From Segatella copri (GTDB lineage Bacteria; Bacteroidota; Bacteroidia; Bacteroidales; Bacteroidaceae): DNA of 64,000 nt. Where the stretch lies: assembly GCF_002224675.1 (NCBI RefSeq), contig NZ_NMPZ01000008.1, positions 1 through 64,000 on the forward strand, written 5' to 3'. Below, in pieces: positions 26,969 through 35,419 of this stretch (positions within the stretch are counted from its first letter, which is position 1; the number at the start of each line of letters is the position of its first letter). The notes below the pieces were generated by a model. The model was not told where the DNA came from, did not search any database, and worked only from the letters and a program-made list of their open reading frames with translations. A program made the position numbers and the translations under genes.

Positions 26969-27230
26969 TTGAACTACCCACAAGCTAAAGACTTGTGGGA
27001 TTCCGACTTCATCAAGGAATGCTTGCAAGCAAGTCTTACGCCCTCTCCATCGGTGTAATCGACAGTTCCTGCCGATATATTTCTTAAACCTTCATCAAGT
27101 ATATTCTTCGCTGCATTCAGGTCACGATCTATTAACTCACCGCAATTTGGGCAAGTATAGTAGCGGTCTGACAAAGACAGATCCTCCTTGACATGGCCAC
27201 AATAATGGCATGTCTTCGAGGATGGATAGA
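26969..27230 (-). mobile_element. 3' remnant of an IS605-type tnpB element, with guide-RNA scaffold region
   Basis: Virtually identical to 53816-54077, the tnpB 3' end and right end of the complete element. It keeps the C-terminal zinc-finger half and last RuvC motif (CPNCGELIDRDLNAAKNIL), the right-end hairpin CCCACAAG-CTAAAGA-CTTGTGGG (26977-26999), and the TTCAA right boundary. It is joined abruptly to another gene fragment at 27231. In TnpB systems this region gives the guide RNA, so the remnant could still yield a scaffold with a different guide (starting AAATCCTTAGC), but it has no promoter of its own in view. Confidence 0.8.
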
Positions 27231-27356
27231 TGGATTGACTGTTACCCCAAGAGCCATTTAGCCGCTACACTTTTCTGTGGAGGAGTAGATGAACCTCGCA
27301 GCATTGAGGGCAACAGCAAGCTTGAAGAAGCTTATGAAATGGGAAAGAAGGTGTAG
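27231..27356 (+). pseudogene. C-terminal gene fragment cut by the IS605 remnant
   Basis: A 41-codon frame without a start reads WIDCYPKSHLAATLFCGG and continues DEPRSIEGNSKLEEAYEMGKKV to a stop at 27354. It has normal coding character and begins exactly at the IS605 junction, and a terminator follows at 27369, so it is the tail of a plus-strand gene whose 5' part was lost. Parent family not identified. Confidence 0.55.
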
Positions 27357-27368
27357 TATTATATCAAG

Positions 27369-27420
27369 AGTCCGGTCAAGGCAACCCGTGAAAGGTTACT
27401 TTGGACCGGACTTTCCTTTT
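27369..27420 (+). terminator. Long terminator hairpin
   Basis: AGTCCGGTC and GACCGGACT form a 9-bp stem with an inner AAGGCAACC/GGTTACTTT pairing, followed by TTCCTTTT. It terminates the truncated gene at 27231. The next 150 bp (27513-27573) is a CT-rich tract with no gene. Confidence 0.8.
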
Positions 27421-27637
27421 AATGCCCTTACAGTATATTTCGCATTATTACCTGAAAAACAGAGGTTATGCGGAGGTGTTCTAGTTAAATTATCCTAAAC
27501 TGTTTATTAATTGGATTTTTCTTTCTTTTCTCTTTCTTTTATTATAATTTTCTTTCTCTATTTCTTTCTTCCTGTTATCAATATATAGGGGCCGTTAACG
27601 AACCTTAAATCGATTTGGCGGCTCCAGGATTTCTACT

Positions 27638-27645
27638 TATATTTG
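27638..27645 (+). promoter_or_regulatory. Promoter of the 27668 gene
   Basis: -7 box TATATTTG with GCAG following, 22 nt before ATG 27668, so the leader is very short. Confidence 0.6.
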
Positions 27646-27667
27646 CAGCCGATAAAAAATTGAGTAT

Positions 27668-28504
27668 ATGAAAAAGGAAATGAATAAACCGGCGGAGAAC
27701 ATGCTCAGATTGTATGACTCGGTCATCTATCCAGGAAAGTGTGAGCACATGAGAAAAATGGATAGAAAGAGATTGCGTTCTGTATGGGCGTATGATATCA
27801 CCTATCTATATCCTGTGATACAGGAAGGCATCGATTGGATGAAATTCGGGCTCTTTGACTCCAAGAAGCTCGACAGGAAGGTTCCCTTCTACAATCATCA
27901 GCAGGAGATATTCCTGCAGATGGCAGAGAAATGTGCCTGGATAGAGCAGGTGATTGAATATCCAGAGGAGATTATATATGATGAGGAATTCACTTTGACG
28001 TTCACTCCTGATTATATGATTATCCTGGAGGATGGATGTATCGTAATGGTGATGCTCATGCCCTACCATCTGTTTTCCACTCAGGCTGTACAGAAGAAAT
28101 GGTATGCTTTGATGGAACACTGCAGACTCCATGGATATGGATGTGTACTTTACGATATCAAAAGAGGAATCAGCCTTCATTGGTTACTTCATCTATGGGA
28201 ACAGAAGGACATGACCCTTTTTGAGAAAGAGATAATGGAGACGCTAAGAGCCCGGAAAAGTCATTGGCTTGACAGCTTGAACATGCAGAAGATCATGAAG
28301 AAGCACCAGGCCAACCTTTGTGACATACAGGCACTCGTTTTCAAGCACAAGCTGCTGTTCATTCCTGAAAGCAAAAGTCGGAAGGTAGCATTGCTGAAGC
28401 TCCATGAAGAAAATATGTTTGATTCACAACTAATCATCGATGCACATGAAAAGAATTATCACTCATCCAGAAGAAACAATATACGAGCTAGTAGCAAACT
28501 CTGA
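27668..28504 (+). CDS. Hypothetical protein, 278 aa, with a nuclease-like core lacking key residues
   Basis: The middle part (YDEEFTLTFTPDYMIILEDGCIVMVMLMPY) has the strand order of a TnsA or PD-(D/E)XK core, with an Asp in TPDY, but the second motif reads VMVMLMP where an E-x-K would be expected, so it is probably inactive. The following helix QKKWYALMEHCRLHGYGCVLYD fits the same fold. The N-terminus is basic. This fold is my inference. It overlaps the next gene by about 60 nt. Confidence 0.5.
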   Translation: MKKEMNKPAENMLRLYDSVIYPGKCEHMRKMDRKRLRSVWAYDITYLYPVIQEGIDWMKFGLFDSKKLDRKVPFYNHQQEIFLQMAEKCAWIEQVIEYPEEIIYDEEFTLTFTPDYMIILEDGCIVMVMLMPYHLFSTQAVQKKWYALMEHCRLHGYGCVLYDIKRGISLHWLLHLWEQKDMTLFEKEIMETLRARKSHWLDSLNMQKIMKKHQANLCDIQALVFKHKLLFIPESKSRKVALLKLHEENMFDSQLIIDAHEKNYHSSRRNNIRASSKL

Positions 28505-28841
28505 TTGTTTAGAGTTTTGGAAGTCTATGGGATTTGAATACAATAGGGCAGGAGACCGGGATGATGAATATTATCTAAGAAAGACATGTTCTTACGGTCT
28601 TAAGCAGGAAATAGGAGGACTGGCCATCATTCAGAGCAAAGGGCAAGAAGGAATCGCCAACAGATGGGGATGCATTCTATTGCCCTGTCAGTTTGAGAGG
28701 GTTGAGATACTGACCAGTAATGATTCTCATGGGATACAGAAACTGCATTTTGTGGGATACAAGGAAGACTGTATGGAAATGTACGAGTATGAAGGGGAAA
28801 CTCCCATCAAGACATTGACATTGCATAAGTTGATAGCCTGA
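28446..28841 (+). CDS. Hypothetical protein, 131 aa
   Basis: Starts at ATG 28446 (or 28440) inside the end of the preceding gene, so translation is coupled. The frame encodes MKRIITHPEETIYELVANSD and a strand-rich remainder. No family recognised. Its 3' end faces the minus-strand promoter of the repeat at 28939, which would produce antisense RNA to this gene. Confidence 0.5.
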   Translation: MKRIITHPEETIYELVANSDCLEFWKSMGFEYNRAGDRDDEYYLRKTCSYGLKQEIGGLAIIQSKGQEGIANRWGCILLPCQFERVEILTSNDSHGIQKLHFVGYKEDCMEMYEYEGETPIKTLTLHKLIA

Positions 28842-28938
28842 TAGTCCTTATCTATGGGGTATTGTTCCTCCACTTGAGGAAATCTCACCCATTTTTAAGG
28901 GAGATTGGCTATGCCTTCACCCTCAGAGCTTTTATCGT

Positions 28939-29209
28939 GCAAAGGTAAGGCTGCTACAGCAGATGCCAAGTATCGCCTAAAGGCTAGAAAGCTAAAATCT
29001 TTTTCGGAAGCCTTCCACAATTCCCATGGAATTGGGTATTCCCAAAAGATTTCTACTATCTTACTTGGCGTTCTGCTGGATAAGCATCCTTCAAAGGAGG
29101 CACGAAAAAGGCTATGGTGTGAAGGGTATGCCGGAATGTCATAAAAAAAAGTTCGGTTTCCTGTGGAAAACAAGTCTTTAAAAAGGCTGGTGCTCAGGAA
29201 ATCCAGAAT
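28939..29209 (-). repeat. 272-bp regulatory element, copy 2
   Basis: Homologous to 4532-4803. It keeps the minus-strand TACCTTTGC (plus 28939-28947) and TTGG 18 nt upstream, the GCCTTCCACAAT block with a near-palindromic hairpin (CAATTCCCATGGAATTG), the GGAATGT-AAAAAAA block and the ending GGCTGG-TCAGGAAATC. A 79-codon plus-strand frame (from about 28908 to 29144) exists only in this copy, while similarity extends 65 bp past it, so it is treated as chance or decayed coding. 29210-29390 shows nothing else. Confidence 0.6.
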
Positions 29210-29396
29210 TTTCTTCGAAGCAGGGGGCGAAAGCAGGGCATGATTATTGATGCTTTGCGTCTGAAGCTGTGGGGAAAATCAAATGGAAAAATATACAGCA
29301 AAATTGTGCAATATGCATATATGCAGTATAAATATCCGGAAAGTGTTAAAATAGAAGTTTCATTGTGCAGAGGGGATAGATGCAGAAGAAATCTAT

Positions 29397-29404
29397 TATC
29401 TTTG
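29397..29404 (+). promoter_or_regulatory. Promoter of the 29429 gene
   Basis: -7 box TATCTTTG followed by CACGC, 25 nt before the start codon. Confidence 0.65.
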
Positions 29405-29428
29405 CACGCTTAGAAGAGTAGAAAAAGA

Positions 29429-29746
29429 ATGAAAGCAAAGGAAATTGAATGGAAAGAAATAAGTGTTTTGCCGCTCAGTGCCAATGTATTTCCACCAGGC
29501 AAGCCCTATAAGGCACAGATGATGCTTGGTAAGGCGTTTCCCATCAGCAAGGCTCAAGCCATGGAGTTTGTCAGGATGGGATGCAGCATGGCTGAAATGA
29601 ATTCCGAGGATGTGTGTATCATAGAAAGGCTTCTTGGGAAATATCACATGACTGGTGAATACAGATATGTGGGTGACAAGAGGCATGTAAAGCTCATCAA
29701 CCAGATGGATCTTGACAAGGCTTTGAAGCTGGAATACGACTTTTAG
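29429..29746 (+). CDS. Hypothetical protein, 105 aa
   Basis: A soluble small protein read as a single-gene unit from the promoter at 29397 to the terminator at 29760. MKAKEIEWKEISVLPLSANV start, then LGKAFPISKAQAMEFVRMGCSM. No family recognised. It lies in the mobile region next to the replication module. Confidence 0.55.
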   Translation: MKAKEIEWKEISVLPLSANVFPPGKPYKAQMMLGKAFPISKAQAMEFVRMGCSMAEMNSEDVCIIERLLGKYHMTGEYRYVGDKRHVKLINQMDLDKALKLEYDF

Positions 29747-29759
29747 CCAGAAACGGGAA

Positions 29760-29792
29760 GGCCTCTTGAATCCATTCAGAATACAAGAGGCC
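29760..29792 (+). terminator. Terminator after the 29429 gene
   Basis: GGCCTCTTG and CAAGAGGCC form a 9-bp stem around a 15-nt loop; followed by GAACCAAAGGAATTTTCC, so termination strength is uncertain. Confidence 0.6.
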
Positions 29793-29933
29793 GAACCAAA
29801 GGAATTTTCCTAAATGAAATGTGGAAGTTTCATGCTGCAAAGATACGAATAATTTCTTGAAATGGCAAAAAAAAGTTTGCGAAATTCTGGTTTTCGAATG
29901 AATATTAATAACATTTACAAAATATTGATTGAC

Positions 29934-30485
29934 ATGAAGAATCTTATGATGGGGGTGATGATGTTTCTCACCTGTACAACAACAAGCATGGCGCAAGGTT
30001 TCAAGGAGCCAGAGTATATCGGACAGGTATCACTCGTGCAGTCTGCCAACAGCCAAGTGATCCTGGAGAAGGAAGAGGCAGAAATGAAGACCAAGACCTC
30101 TGGTTTTGGCTACATTCCTATTCCCGGCAGCAGTTTACTCGACAAAGGAAAGACGTTCCTTAGAGTAAAAGGTGAATCCTCACCCAACAAGGTTGCCAAG
30201 GGAAAGGTGCAGTTCGTTGTGAGGGTAAAGGACCACAATGAGGATCCTAAGACTACCATTGGAGTATTCCAGTTCGAAGCAAAGAAGAAAGAGCGCAGAT
30301 TCATGCTGGCTGAAGTGGGGGTTCTTTCAGGCTTGAAGGCAACAACATCCTTCAACACAGTAGCATATGAAGTGGAGAAGTTTGGCGAGAGTTCGTTCCT
30401 AGTGACAATTTCAGATGCAGCACCAGGAGAATATGGAGTGACGACCACCAACTTCGGACACATTTCAACCTTCTCTGTCAAATAA
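29934..30485 (+). CDS. Secreted hypothetical protein, 183 aa
   Basis: ATG 29934 gives a signal peptide MKNLMMGVMMFLTCTTTSMAQ with cleavage after MAQ; the longer frame from 29862 lacks this. The mature protein is beta-rich and basic (GYIPIPGSSLLDKGKTFLRV, VQFVVRVKDHNEDPKTTIGVF, AAPGEYGVTTTNFGHISTFSVK), likely a periplasmic beta-sandwich protein. Family not recognised. Followed by a tiny membrane-protein gene. Confidence 0.65.
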   Translation: MKNLMMGVMMFLTCTTTSMAQGFKEPEYIGQVSLVQSANSQVILEKEEAEMKTKTSGFGYIPIPGSSLLDKGKTFLRVKGESSPNKVAKGKVQFVVRVKDHNEDPKTTIGVFQFEAKKKERRFMLAEVGVLSGLKATTSFNTVAYEVEKFGESSFLVTISDAAPGEYGVTTTNFGHISTFSVK

Positions 30486-30504
30486 CAATTAAACTATCAA
30501 GATT

Positions 30505-30603
30505 ATGGGAGCAATATTCTTATTTTTGTTTTTCATGTGGCTATTCAAAGGTTTTGGAAAAGCCATGAAACATAGTGAAGATTCATTTCGTCCAGACAAA
30601 TAG
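30505..30603 (+). CDS. Small membrane protein, 32 aa
   Basis: ATG 30505, 19 nt after the secreted protein gene, opens 32 codons: a hydrophobic N-terminal half (MGAIFLFLFFMWLFKG) and a charged tail (KHSEDSFRPDK). A strong terminator follows at 30640. Position between a gene and its terminator supports it as a real small gene. Confidence 0.5.
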   Translation: MGAIFLFLFFMWLFKGFGKAMKHSEDSFRPDK

Positions 30604-30639
30604 CAGTTTTAAAGTTCAACACATTTTTATATACTCAAA

Positions 30640-30678
30640 GCCCAGAGGTCTTCGCGAGAAGACTGATGGGCATTTTTA
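30640..30678 (+). terminator. Strong terminator
   Basis: GCCCA/TGGGC outer stem with inner GTCTTC-GCGA-GAAGAC, followed by ATTTTTA. The next 145 bp up to 30824 shows no supportable feature. Confidence 0.85.
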
Positions 30679-30824
30679 TAGAATGAACCTTCTATTTCTC
30701 CTTGGGTGACAAAATCCCTGCAGGCAAATTAAACTTTCAGTACGCCCACCAGGAAGTTAAGCCCAGGAGCAGTACCGAAAGAACATGGTATGTCACATCT
30801 GCCCAAATAGTTCAAGCTTAAAAA

Positions 30825-30944
30825 CTACTTCCATAAACCGCCATCCCTGTAGGTATGCTTGATCTCGTAGTAGAGGGCAAGAGCAAACAGAATGATGACT
30901 ATTGCAAAGATGCATATGGGAATAGCAATAGAAACGTTGTTCAT
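30825..30944 (-). CDS. Small membrane protein, 39 aa
   Basis: ATG 30944 begins 4 nt after the stop of the 30949 gene and encodes one transmembrane helix (VSIAIPICIFAIVIILFALALYY is in that order, broken here as VSIAIPICIFAIV then IILFALALYY) and a short polar tail (EIKHTYRDGGLWK). Tight spacing makes it the last gene of the replication operon. Confidence 0.55.
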   Translation of the reverse strand: MNNVSIAIPICIFAIVIILFALALYYEIKHTYRDGGLWK

Positions 30945-30948
30945 ATCC

Positions 30949-31557
30949 TTAGAACACATAGTCGGATGATATATGCTTGTCCTTAACAAAAGAGCTGAGA
31001 TTTCTATAACCCTTATAGAAAATACTGAAGTTCTTGACTTTCTTCTGGTTACGCTGCTTCAAAGTAAGTGCGATAGTCTCACCCACTACAGTATTTGGGA
31101 AAAACACATAAACCTCATCATAGTCATCACTGTCCACTACCATATGCATGAAGTTCTTGACGTGTGACATGATGATGCAGGTACCTTGATAGGGCAAACG
31201 TAGTTCTGCAGATCCCTGTAATGAACAATAAGCCAGATAGTCCATAAAGTCATAGAACAGGCAACAAACCTGGGTATCCTTTACCTTAGGGTTCAGGACT
31301 GTGGTTATGCCACAGGCTCTCAATGTTACTGGATTTTTGGTATAATCCGGATGGAAGAACTCAACGCCTCCCATATCATTTTGAATCCCGAAGCCCTGAT
31401 ACAGTTTTCCCAGACTTCCAAATTCTACACTCTGAAGAATGGAAGGTACCTTTTTCAATCCGTTACTTTTAAGATATTCCTTATCACCCTTTGTTAAGTT
31501 ATAGACACATATATCGCCTTCCAGGTGAGCAAAGGATAAACGTTTTCCTTTTATCAT
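30949..31557 (-). CDS. TOPRIM-like protein lacking the acidic catalytic residues
   Basis: 202 residues. The C-terminal half follows the Bacteroidetes primase-associated TOPRIM layout: TCIIMSHVKNFMHMVV, then YDEVYVFFPNTVVGETIALTL, then FSIFYKGYRNLSSFVKD. At the position of the DxD motif it has FPNT, and the usual early Glu is missing, so catalysis is unlikely. It may bind nucleic acid or the neighbouring primase. It lies 14 nt after the primase gene in the same operon. Fold assignment is by pattern only. Confidence 0.55.
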   Translation of the reverse strand: MIKGKRLSFAHLEGDICVYNLTKGDKEYLKSNGLKKVPSILQSVEFGSLGKLYQGFGIQNDMGGVEFFHPDYTKNPVTLRACGITTVLNPKVKDTQVCCLFYDFMDYLAYCSLQGSAELRLPYQGTCIIMSHVKNFMHMVVDSDDYDEVYVFFPNTVVGETIALTLKQRNQKKVKNFSIFYKGYRNLSSFVKDKHISSDYVF

Positions 31558-31571
31558 GATAGTTGTATTTA

Positions 31572-32621
31572 TTAGTTGTTGAATGATTGAAAGATCAAAT
31601 TTTCTAATGTTTCCCGGGTGCCTCCCAGTTTAAAGAAGTCACTGACATCTTTTTCCTGCTTACTTCCGGCAAGTGGCAGAACCACCTTGCTTACCGGATA
31701 GGAAGACTCCAGTTCTTCCACTCTATGGGTAGACTCCCGCAATCCGGTAGCATCCACATCATACACAAACACCAGATGCTCAAAACGAAGCTTAAGCTGG
31801 TCCAAGAGTGTAGAATGAACCTTGGCTGTTTCACTATTGAAGCAGATGGCAGGAAAGCCATGGCTACACAAAGACAGTACATCCTTCTCGCCACCAGTAA
31901 TCAAGAGGAATTTTCCTCTTTCCGGTAGTTGGTCGTAACCGAAGACATAAGGACAGGGAAGTTCTCCAGCATAAAGAAACCTGTTCTCAGAACGAGGTCG
32001 ATACACCTTGATACCCTTACCGCTTTTGAAGAAATATCCATAGCTGGGAGTGAGGGAAGTGGAGTAGATGCCATATTGCCTTCCATCAGTCTTGGTAAAG
32101 ACACAACTCTTCAAGCTCTCAACATGAAACCTCGACAAGATTTCTGCTGTGATACCATATGCTCCCCAATAGGCTAACTCTTCCTGAGAGAAAGACTTCA
32201 CCTCCGCCCTAAAGGATATACCAGGATCTTCCTGAATCACTTTCCTTGCAGATATAGCCTTCTGGGGTATAGCGCGATAAACATATCCTAACTCTTCACC
32301 GCCATAATCAAACACTCCTAAAGAAAGATCCCTGTCTATCTGCTTCAGAAGATGAACAAAGTCGGTTGACAGATTGATGTTCAAAATCTGAGCAGCAATG
32401 AAAAAACAATCTCCAGAATATCTGCTATCACCAAAGTCATGCAAATAATAATAGGCTCTACCTCCCAATGGCTGATTGAGGTACAGCTTGCAAGATGGCC
32501 GATTGTCATCATCCCGAAAAGGACTTTTGAACTTTCTTTTCAGGCATTCCTTTCCCAGGTAATGAACAAAAATGCCCAAACCTCCGGAAGTTCGGGCTAG
32601 GATTTCTTCTTTTTCCTTCAT
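31572..32621 (-). CDS. TOPRIM-domain DNA primase-like protein
   Basis: 349 residues. N-terminal part (FVHYLGKECLKRKFKSPFRDDDNRPSC) resembles a zinc-finger-like primase N-terminus but lacks the CHC2 cysteines. The TOPRIM core is complete: LITGGEKDVLSL (acidic Glu) and FVYDVDATGLRES (DxD), with SETAKVHS between. It would prime DNA synthesis of the mobile element. It sits directly between the DnaC-like ATPase (1 nt apart) and the degenerate TOPRIM gene. Confidence 0.8.
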   Translation of the reverse strand: MKEKEEILARTSGGLGIFVHYLGKECLKRKFKSPFRDDDNRPSCKLYLNQPLGGRAYYYLHDFGDSRYSGDCFFIAAQILNINLSTDFVHLLKQIDRDLSLGVFDYGGEELGYVYRAIPQKAISARKVIQEDPGISFRAEVKSFSQEELAYWGAYGITAEILSRFHVESLKSCVFTKTDGRQYGIYSTSLTPSYGYFFKSGKGIKVYRPRSENRFLYAGELPCPYVFGYDQLPERGKFLLITGGEKDVLSLCSHGFPAICFNSETAKVHSTLLDQLKLRFEHLVFVYDVDATGLRESTHRVEELESSYPVSKVVLPLAGSKQEKDVSDFFKLGGTRETLENLIFQSFNN

Positions 32622-32622
32622 A

Positions 32623-33336
32623 CTAAATGGGATTATAGGTTTCAGAAAGCTCTCGAAAATTAGTATCTGGCATCACTACAACCTGCATCATGTGATTCAC
32701 ACGATCAGCCATCCGATCCCCATAGCGAGGACGGACTTCAGAAGAGGGCAGGTTGGTGGTTACAATGGTGAATAACCGACACTCATAGCGATAGGAAAGC
32801 AACTCACTAATCGGATAACACTCTTGCCCATATTTCATGATACGCTCAGACTCCATTCCCAAATCATCAATAGCCAATAATGCCGTATTGCGATAACCCA
32901 GGAACTGCTTATAGTCATTCACGTATAAATGACAAAGATCAGAAGCACTCATCACTGTAAGGCCAGCAGTTACCATATGTCCCGATGAAGCCTTGATGGG
33001 ATCAGGCAGATAAAGAGAGTTTATAAGTCTCTGTATGGCAGACACTATAGTGGTTTTACCAGTCCCACCAAATCCACTCAACCATAATCCGCATTTATAA
33101 CTTTGACCAACCAGCCAATAGGCAATTGTATTTAAAACCATACATTGTTCCTCGTCATAGATACAGTTGATATAGCTGGCATTTACTGCCTTTTCAAAGG
33201 CTGCACGCAATGCCTCATAACAGAATCTAGGACTAACTGGCAACTTAAAACTACATCTACCCACAGGAGCAGCTTGTATTCTATAAATCACCTCGTCAAC
33301 ACTTTGAGGCGGTCTGAATGCTGTAGTATTCATCAT
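32623..33336 (-). CDS. DnaC-like ATPase, helicase loader
   Basis: 237 residues. Walker A GFGGTGKTT near residue 91, Walker B LLAIDDLGME, and sensor-like TIVTTNLP followed by RYGDRMADRVNHM, the arginine-containing end of the DnaC/IstB AAA+ family. It is placed between an initiator-like protein and the primase, as in phage and plasmid replication modules. Confidence 0.85.
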   Translation of the reverse strand: MMNTTAFRPPQSVDEVIYRIQAAPVGRCSFKLPVSPRFCYEALRAAFEKAVNASYINCIYDEEQCMVLNTIAYWLVGQSYKCGLWLSGFGGTGKTTIVSAIQRLINSLYLPDPIKASSGHMVTAGLTVMSASDLCHLYVNDYKQFLGYRNTALLAIDDLGMESERIMKYGQECYPISELLSYRYECRLFTIVTTNLPSSEVRPRYGDRMADRVNHMMQVVVMPDTNFRELSETYNPI

Positions 33337-33370
33337 TGTTCATTCCTCGATTAAACCTTAACCATGTATC

Positions 33371-34504
33371 TTAAAAACTCTGACCATAAATAGTCCTGCC
33401 ATCAGATGCCTGAGGAGTATATCGGGAGCCATAAACTGATTTAGGCTTCTTAAAATCCTGCTTTTTAAGCCAATCGCAGAAATGACTCTTGTAATCACTC
33501 AGATCATCATGCTTCTCTTTACCACGGCACTGCATGTCGAGGTTAAAGGTTCTAAGCAAATCTAGAACTTCGTGAATATTTGCGAAATGATAACGCGACC
33601 TAACGGCTTCCAGCCAGGATGATTCATCAAGCAGAGCAAAATAGTAGCTTTCTTTGCTTGGTTTCTTTTCTGCCAGCTCTTTTCCATTCTGAAATTTTCT
33701 ACCCTCACACGCACACACATGCGTCGATGAAGTTCCGGCTTTTATATCATTATATCTATATAAGGGAGTTGTCACCTGCATGTCGCTGATTTGTCTGGTG
33801 TCTGTCATCTGCGTGTCACCTGCATGTCGGTTGCGTGTCACTTGCATGTCACCATCAAAGACACCATCATAAACACCTTGATATTGGTTGTAATTACAGA
33901 TGGTAATAAGATTAGATTGGAGAGAAATTTCAATTTCTCCAGTCTTCTCCAAATCACCGAGAATAGACCAGATACTACTTAAGGGAATACAGGTTTCTGT
34001 ATGAAGATCCTGATTACTTATAGCCAACTGAGCTCTACTTAAAGACTCATCTGGTCGAGATTTATAAATCGCATTCAGCAGCAGATGGACGAAAAGATGA
34101 ACCTTTTCCCCATCTTGATACCACTTCCAAGACAAGATTTTGCGGTAGAGTTTAATCCAGCCCAAAGTATCATCTTCATTAGAAAGCTGCAAGAAACGTT
34201 CAAAATTACAAATGGAAACAATTGTTCCCTTGTTGCTGCTCTTGACCTTGATATCCTTTGTGGAGGATAACTTTTTAAGGCAGGTTCGCACATTTCTAAT
34301 GGATAATCCTGTGTCTTGAGCAATTTGCACAAGACTTGTGACAACTTGCCCAGGATAGATAGTCAAGGAAAGATAATCCTTCTTCTTGACATTAGCCTGA
34401 AGCAACAGATACAAAAACAAATGTACCATCTTACTCTCATGGTACCATCGCCAGGAAGTAAAACTTCGAGGCAGTTTAATCCATGTTTTATCGAAATTAC
34501 GCAT
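33371..34504 (-). CDS. Replication initiator-like protein with two winged-helix repeats
   Basis: 377 residues. Two related units occur: WIKLPRSFTSWRWYHESKMVHLFLYLLLQANVKK in the first and WIKLYRKILSWKWYQDGEKVHLFVHLLLNAIYKS in the second (each quoted from one helix-rich block), each followed by a winged-helix segment. A linker rich in Thr, Asp and His follows, then a C-terminal W-x-E-AVRSRYHFA...FCDWLKKQ region known from Bacteroidetes replication proteins. It heads the operon and probably recognises the element origin (inference). Confidence 0.7.
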   Translation of the reverse strand: MRNFDKTWIKLPRSFTSWRWYHESKMVHLFLYLLLQANVKKKDYLSLTIYPGQVVTSLVQIAQDTGLSIRNVRTCLKKLSSTKDIKVKSSNKGTIVSICNFERFLQLSNEDDTLGWIKLYRKILSWKWYQDGEKVHLFVHLLLNAIYKSRPDESLSRAQLAISNQDLHTETCIPLSSIWSILGDLEKTGEIEISLQSNLITICNYNQYQGVYDGVFDGDMQVTRNRHAGDTQMTDTRQISDMQVTTPLYRYNDIKAGTSSTHVCACEGRKFQNGKELAEKKPSKESYYFALLDESSWLEAVRSRYHFANIHEVLDLLRTFNLDMQCRGKEKHDDLSDYKSHFCDWLKKQDFKKPKSVYGSRYTPQASDGRTIYGQSF

Positions 34505-34630
34505 TTTGTGATGTTGATTTTAAATATATCGTAAGCACAAATTACTGTGCAGGGGTTTTAAGATTTTAGAACTACATAGAGCATCTTAGAAAACCTTATA
34601 AAAAGCCTTCCAATCGCACACACGTGAATT

Positions 34631-34915
34631 TTACTCTTCTATAATATTGAAAGAAAGACTATTACGTCCAGACTTAGTTAGTACATGAAGACATCCGCCC
34701 TCAACTTTCAGATTTCTAATTTTAGTCAAGCTATGATTACCACCATGCCATTTCACCGAGGACTTTTCCAATATGTCCTTGATGACTATCAAATGCTTCA
34801 TACAGGCAGCATGAGACTCTTGCCAATCATACACTCTTGGTGGTATCTTATACAAGACACATACAACCCAATCAGGTTTTGTTTCGCTATGAATTTTCTT
34901 CTTAATTTTGAACAT
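34631..34915 (-). CDS. Hypothetical protein, 94 aa
   Basis: Small basic protein (MFKIKKKIHSETKPDWVVCV, ILEKSSVKWHGGNHSLTKIRNLKVEGG). It lies 126 nt upstream of the initiator gene and may be the first gene of the replication operon. A minus-strand promoter TATCTTTGC is at plus 35147-35155. No family recognised. Confidence 0.45.
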   Translation of the reverse strand: MFKIKKKIHSETKPDWVVCVLYKIPPRVYDWQESHAACMKHLIVIKDILEKSSVKWHGGNHSLTKIRNLKVEGGCLHVLTKSGRNSLSFNIIEE

Positions 34916-35146
34916 CTTTATTTTGTTTAAATCAATATTAATAGAAATTTGATTGAGTCGAAAGAATGAATGTAATCAATTGTTCTCTTTCATGTCAATC
35001 ATACTAATACTCGCCTTTTGCTTATACATGAATACTCCAGTGAGCTTCCATTATTAAGTTTAATATAGTGTTAAAACCATCATCTAGATTTCAGCAGTTT
35101 ATAGACTCTAACATGAGACTATAAAATCCTAATCTTTTTTGCGAAT

Positions 35147-35155
35147 GCAAAGATA
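35147..35155 (-). promoter_or_regulatory. Promoter of the replication operon
   Basis: Minus-strand TATCTTTGC. The leader of about 230 nt before the 34915 start has no gene. Confidence 0.5.
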
Positions 35156-35407
35156 TATATTTATTTCTACAAAGGCAATCTAATAACGTATAATTTAACT
35201 TTAATTAACTTGTAATGTGCTATTTTTCAACGCAATAAATAACTAAAACATTTTTCTACTTGTTTTTTATAATATGCCTTTAAACTCATACGACGGTTTA
35301 ATAACTTTAGCTTAAACCGAATCATCCTTACATAGTCTCAAAAAACATCCACACAAATAACATTTCAAAAAAAATAGGATTTTATTATGATGTTTTATTT
35401 TTTTTTG

Positions 35408-35415
35408 TACCTTTG
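35408..35415 (+). promoter_or_regulatory. Promoter of the structured RNA gene
   Basis: TACCTTTG followed by CATCG, after a T-rich tract; the transcript should start near 35420. Confidence 0.7.
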
Positions 35416-35419
35416 CATC

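Noticed and set aside
27289..27498. 69-codon plus-strand frame over the terminator at 27369
   Set aside because: It crosses a strong terminator hairpin, and the 27231-27356 frame in another phase has better coding character and ends before it.
28908..29144. A 79-codon protein gene in the second 272-bp element
   Set aside because: The frame is not kept in the first copy, and similarity continues past its stop, which points to nucleotide-level conservation.
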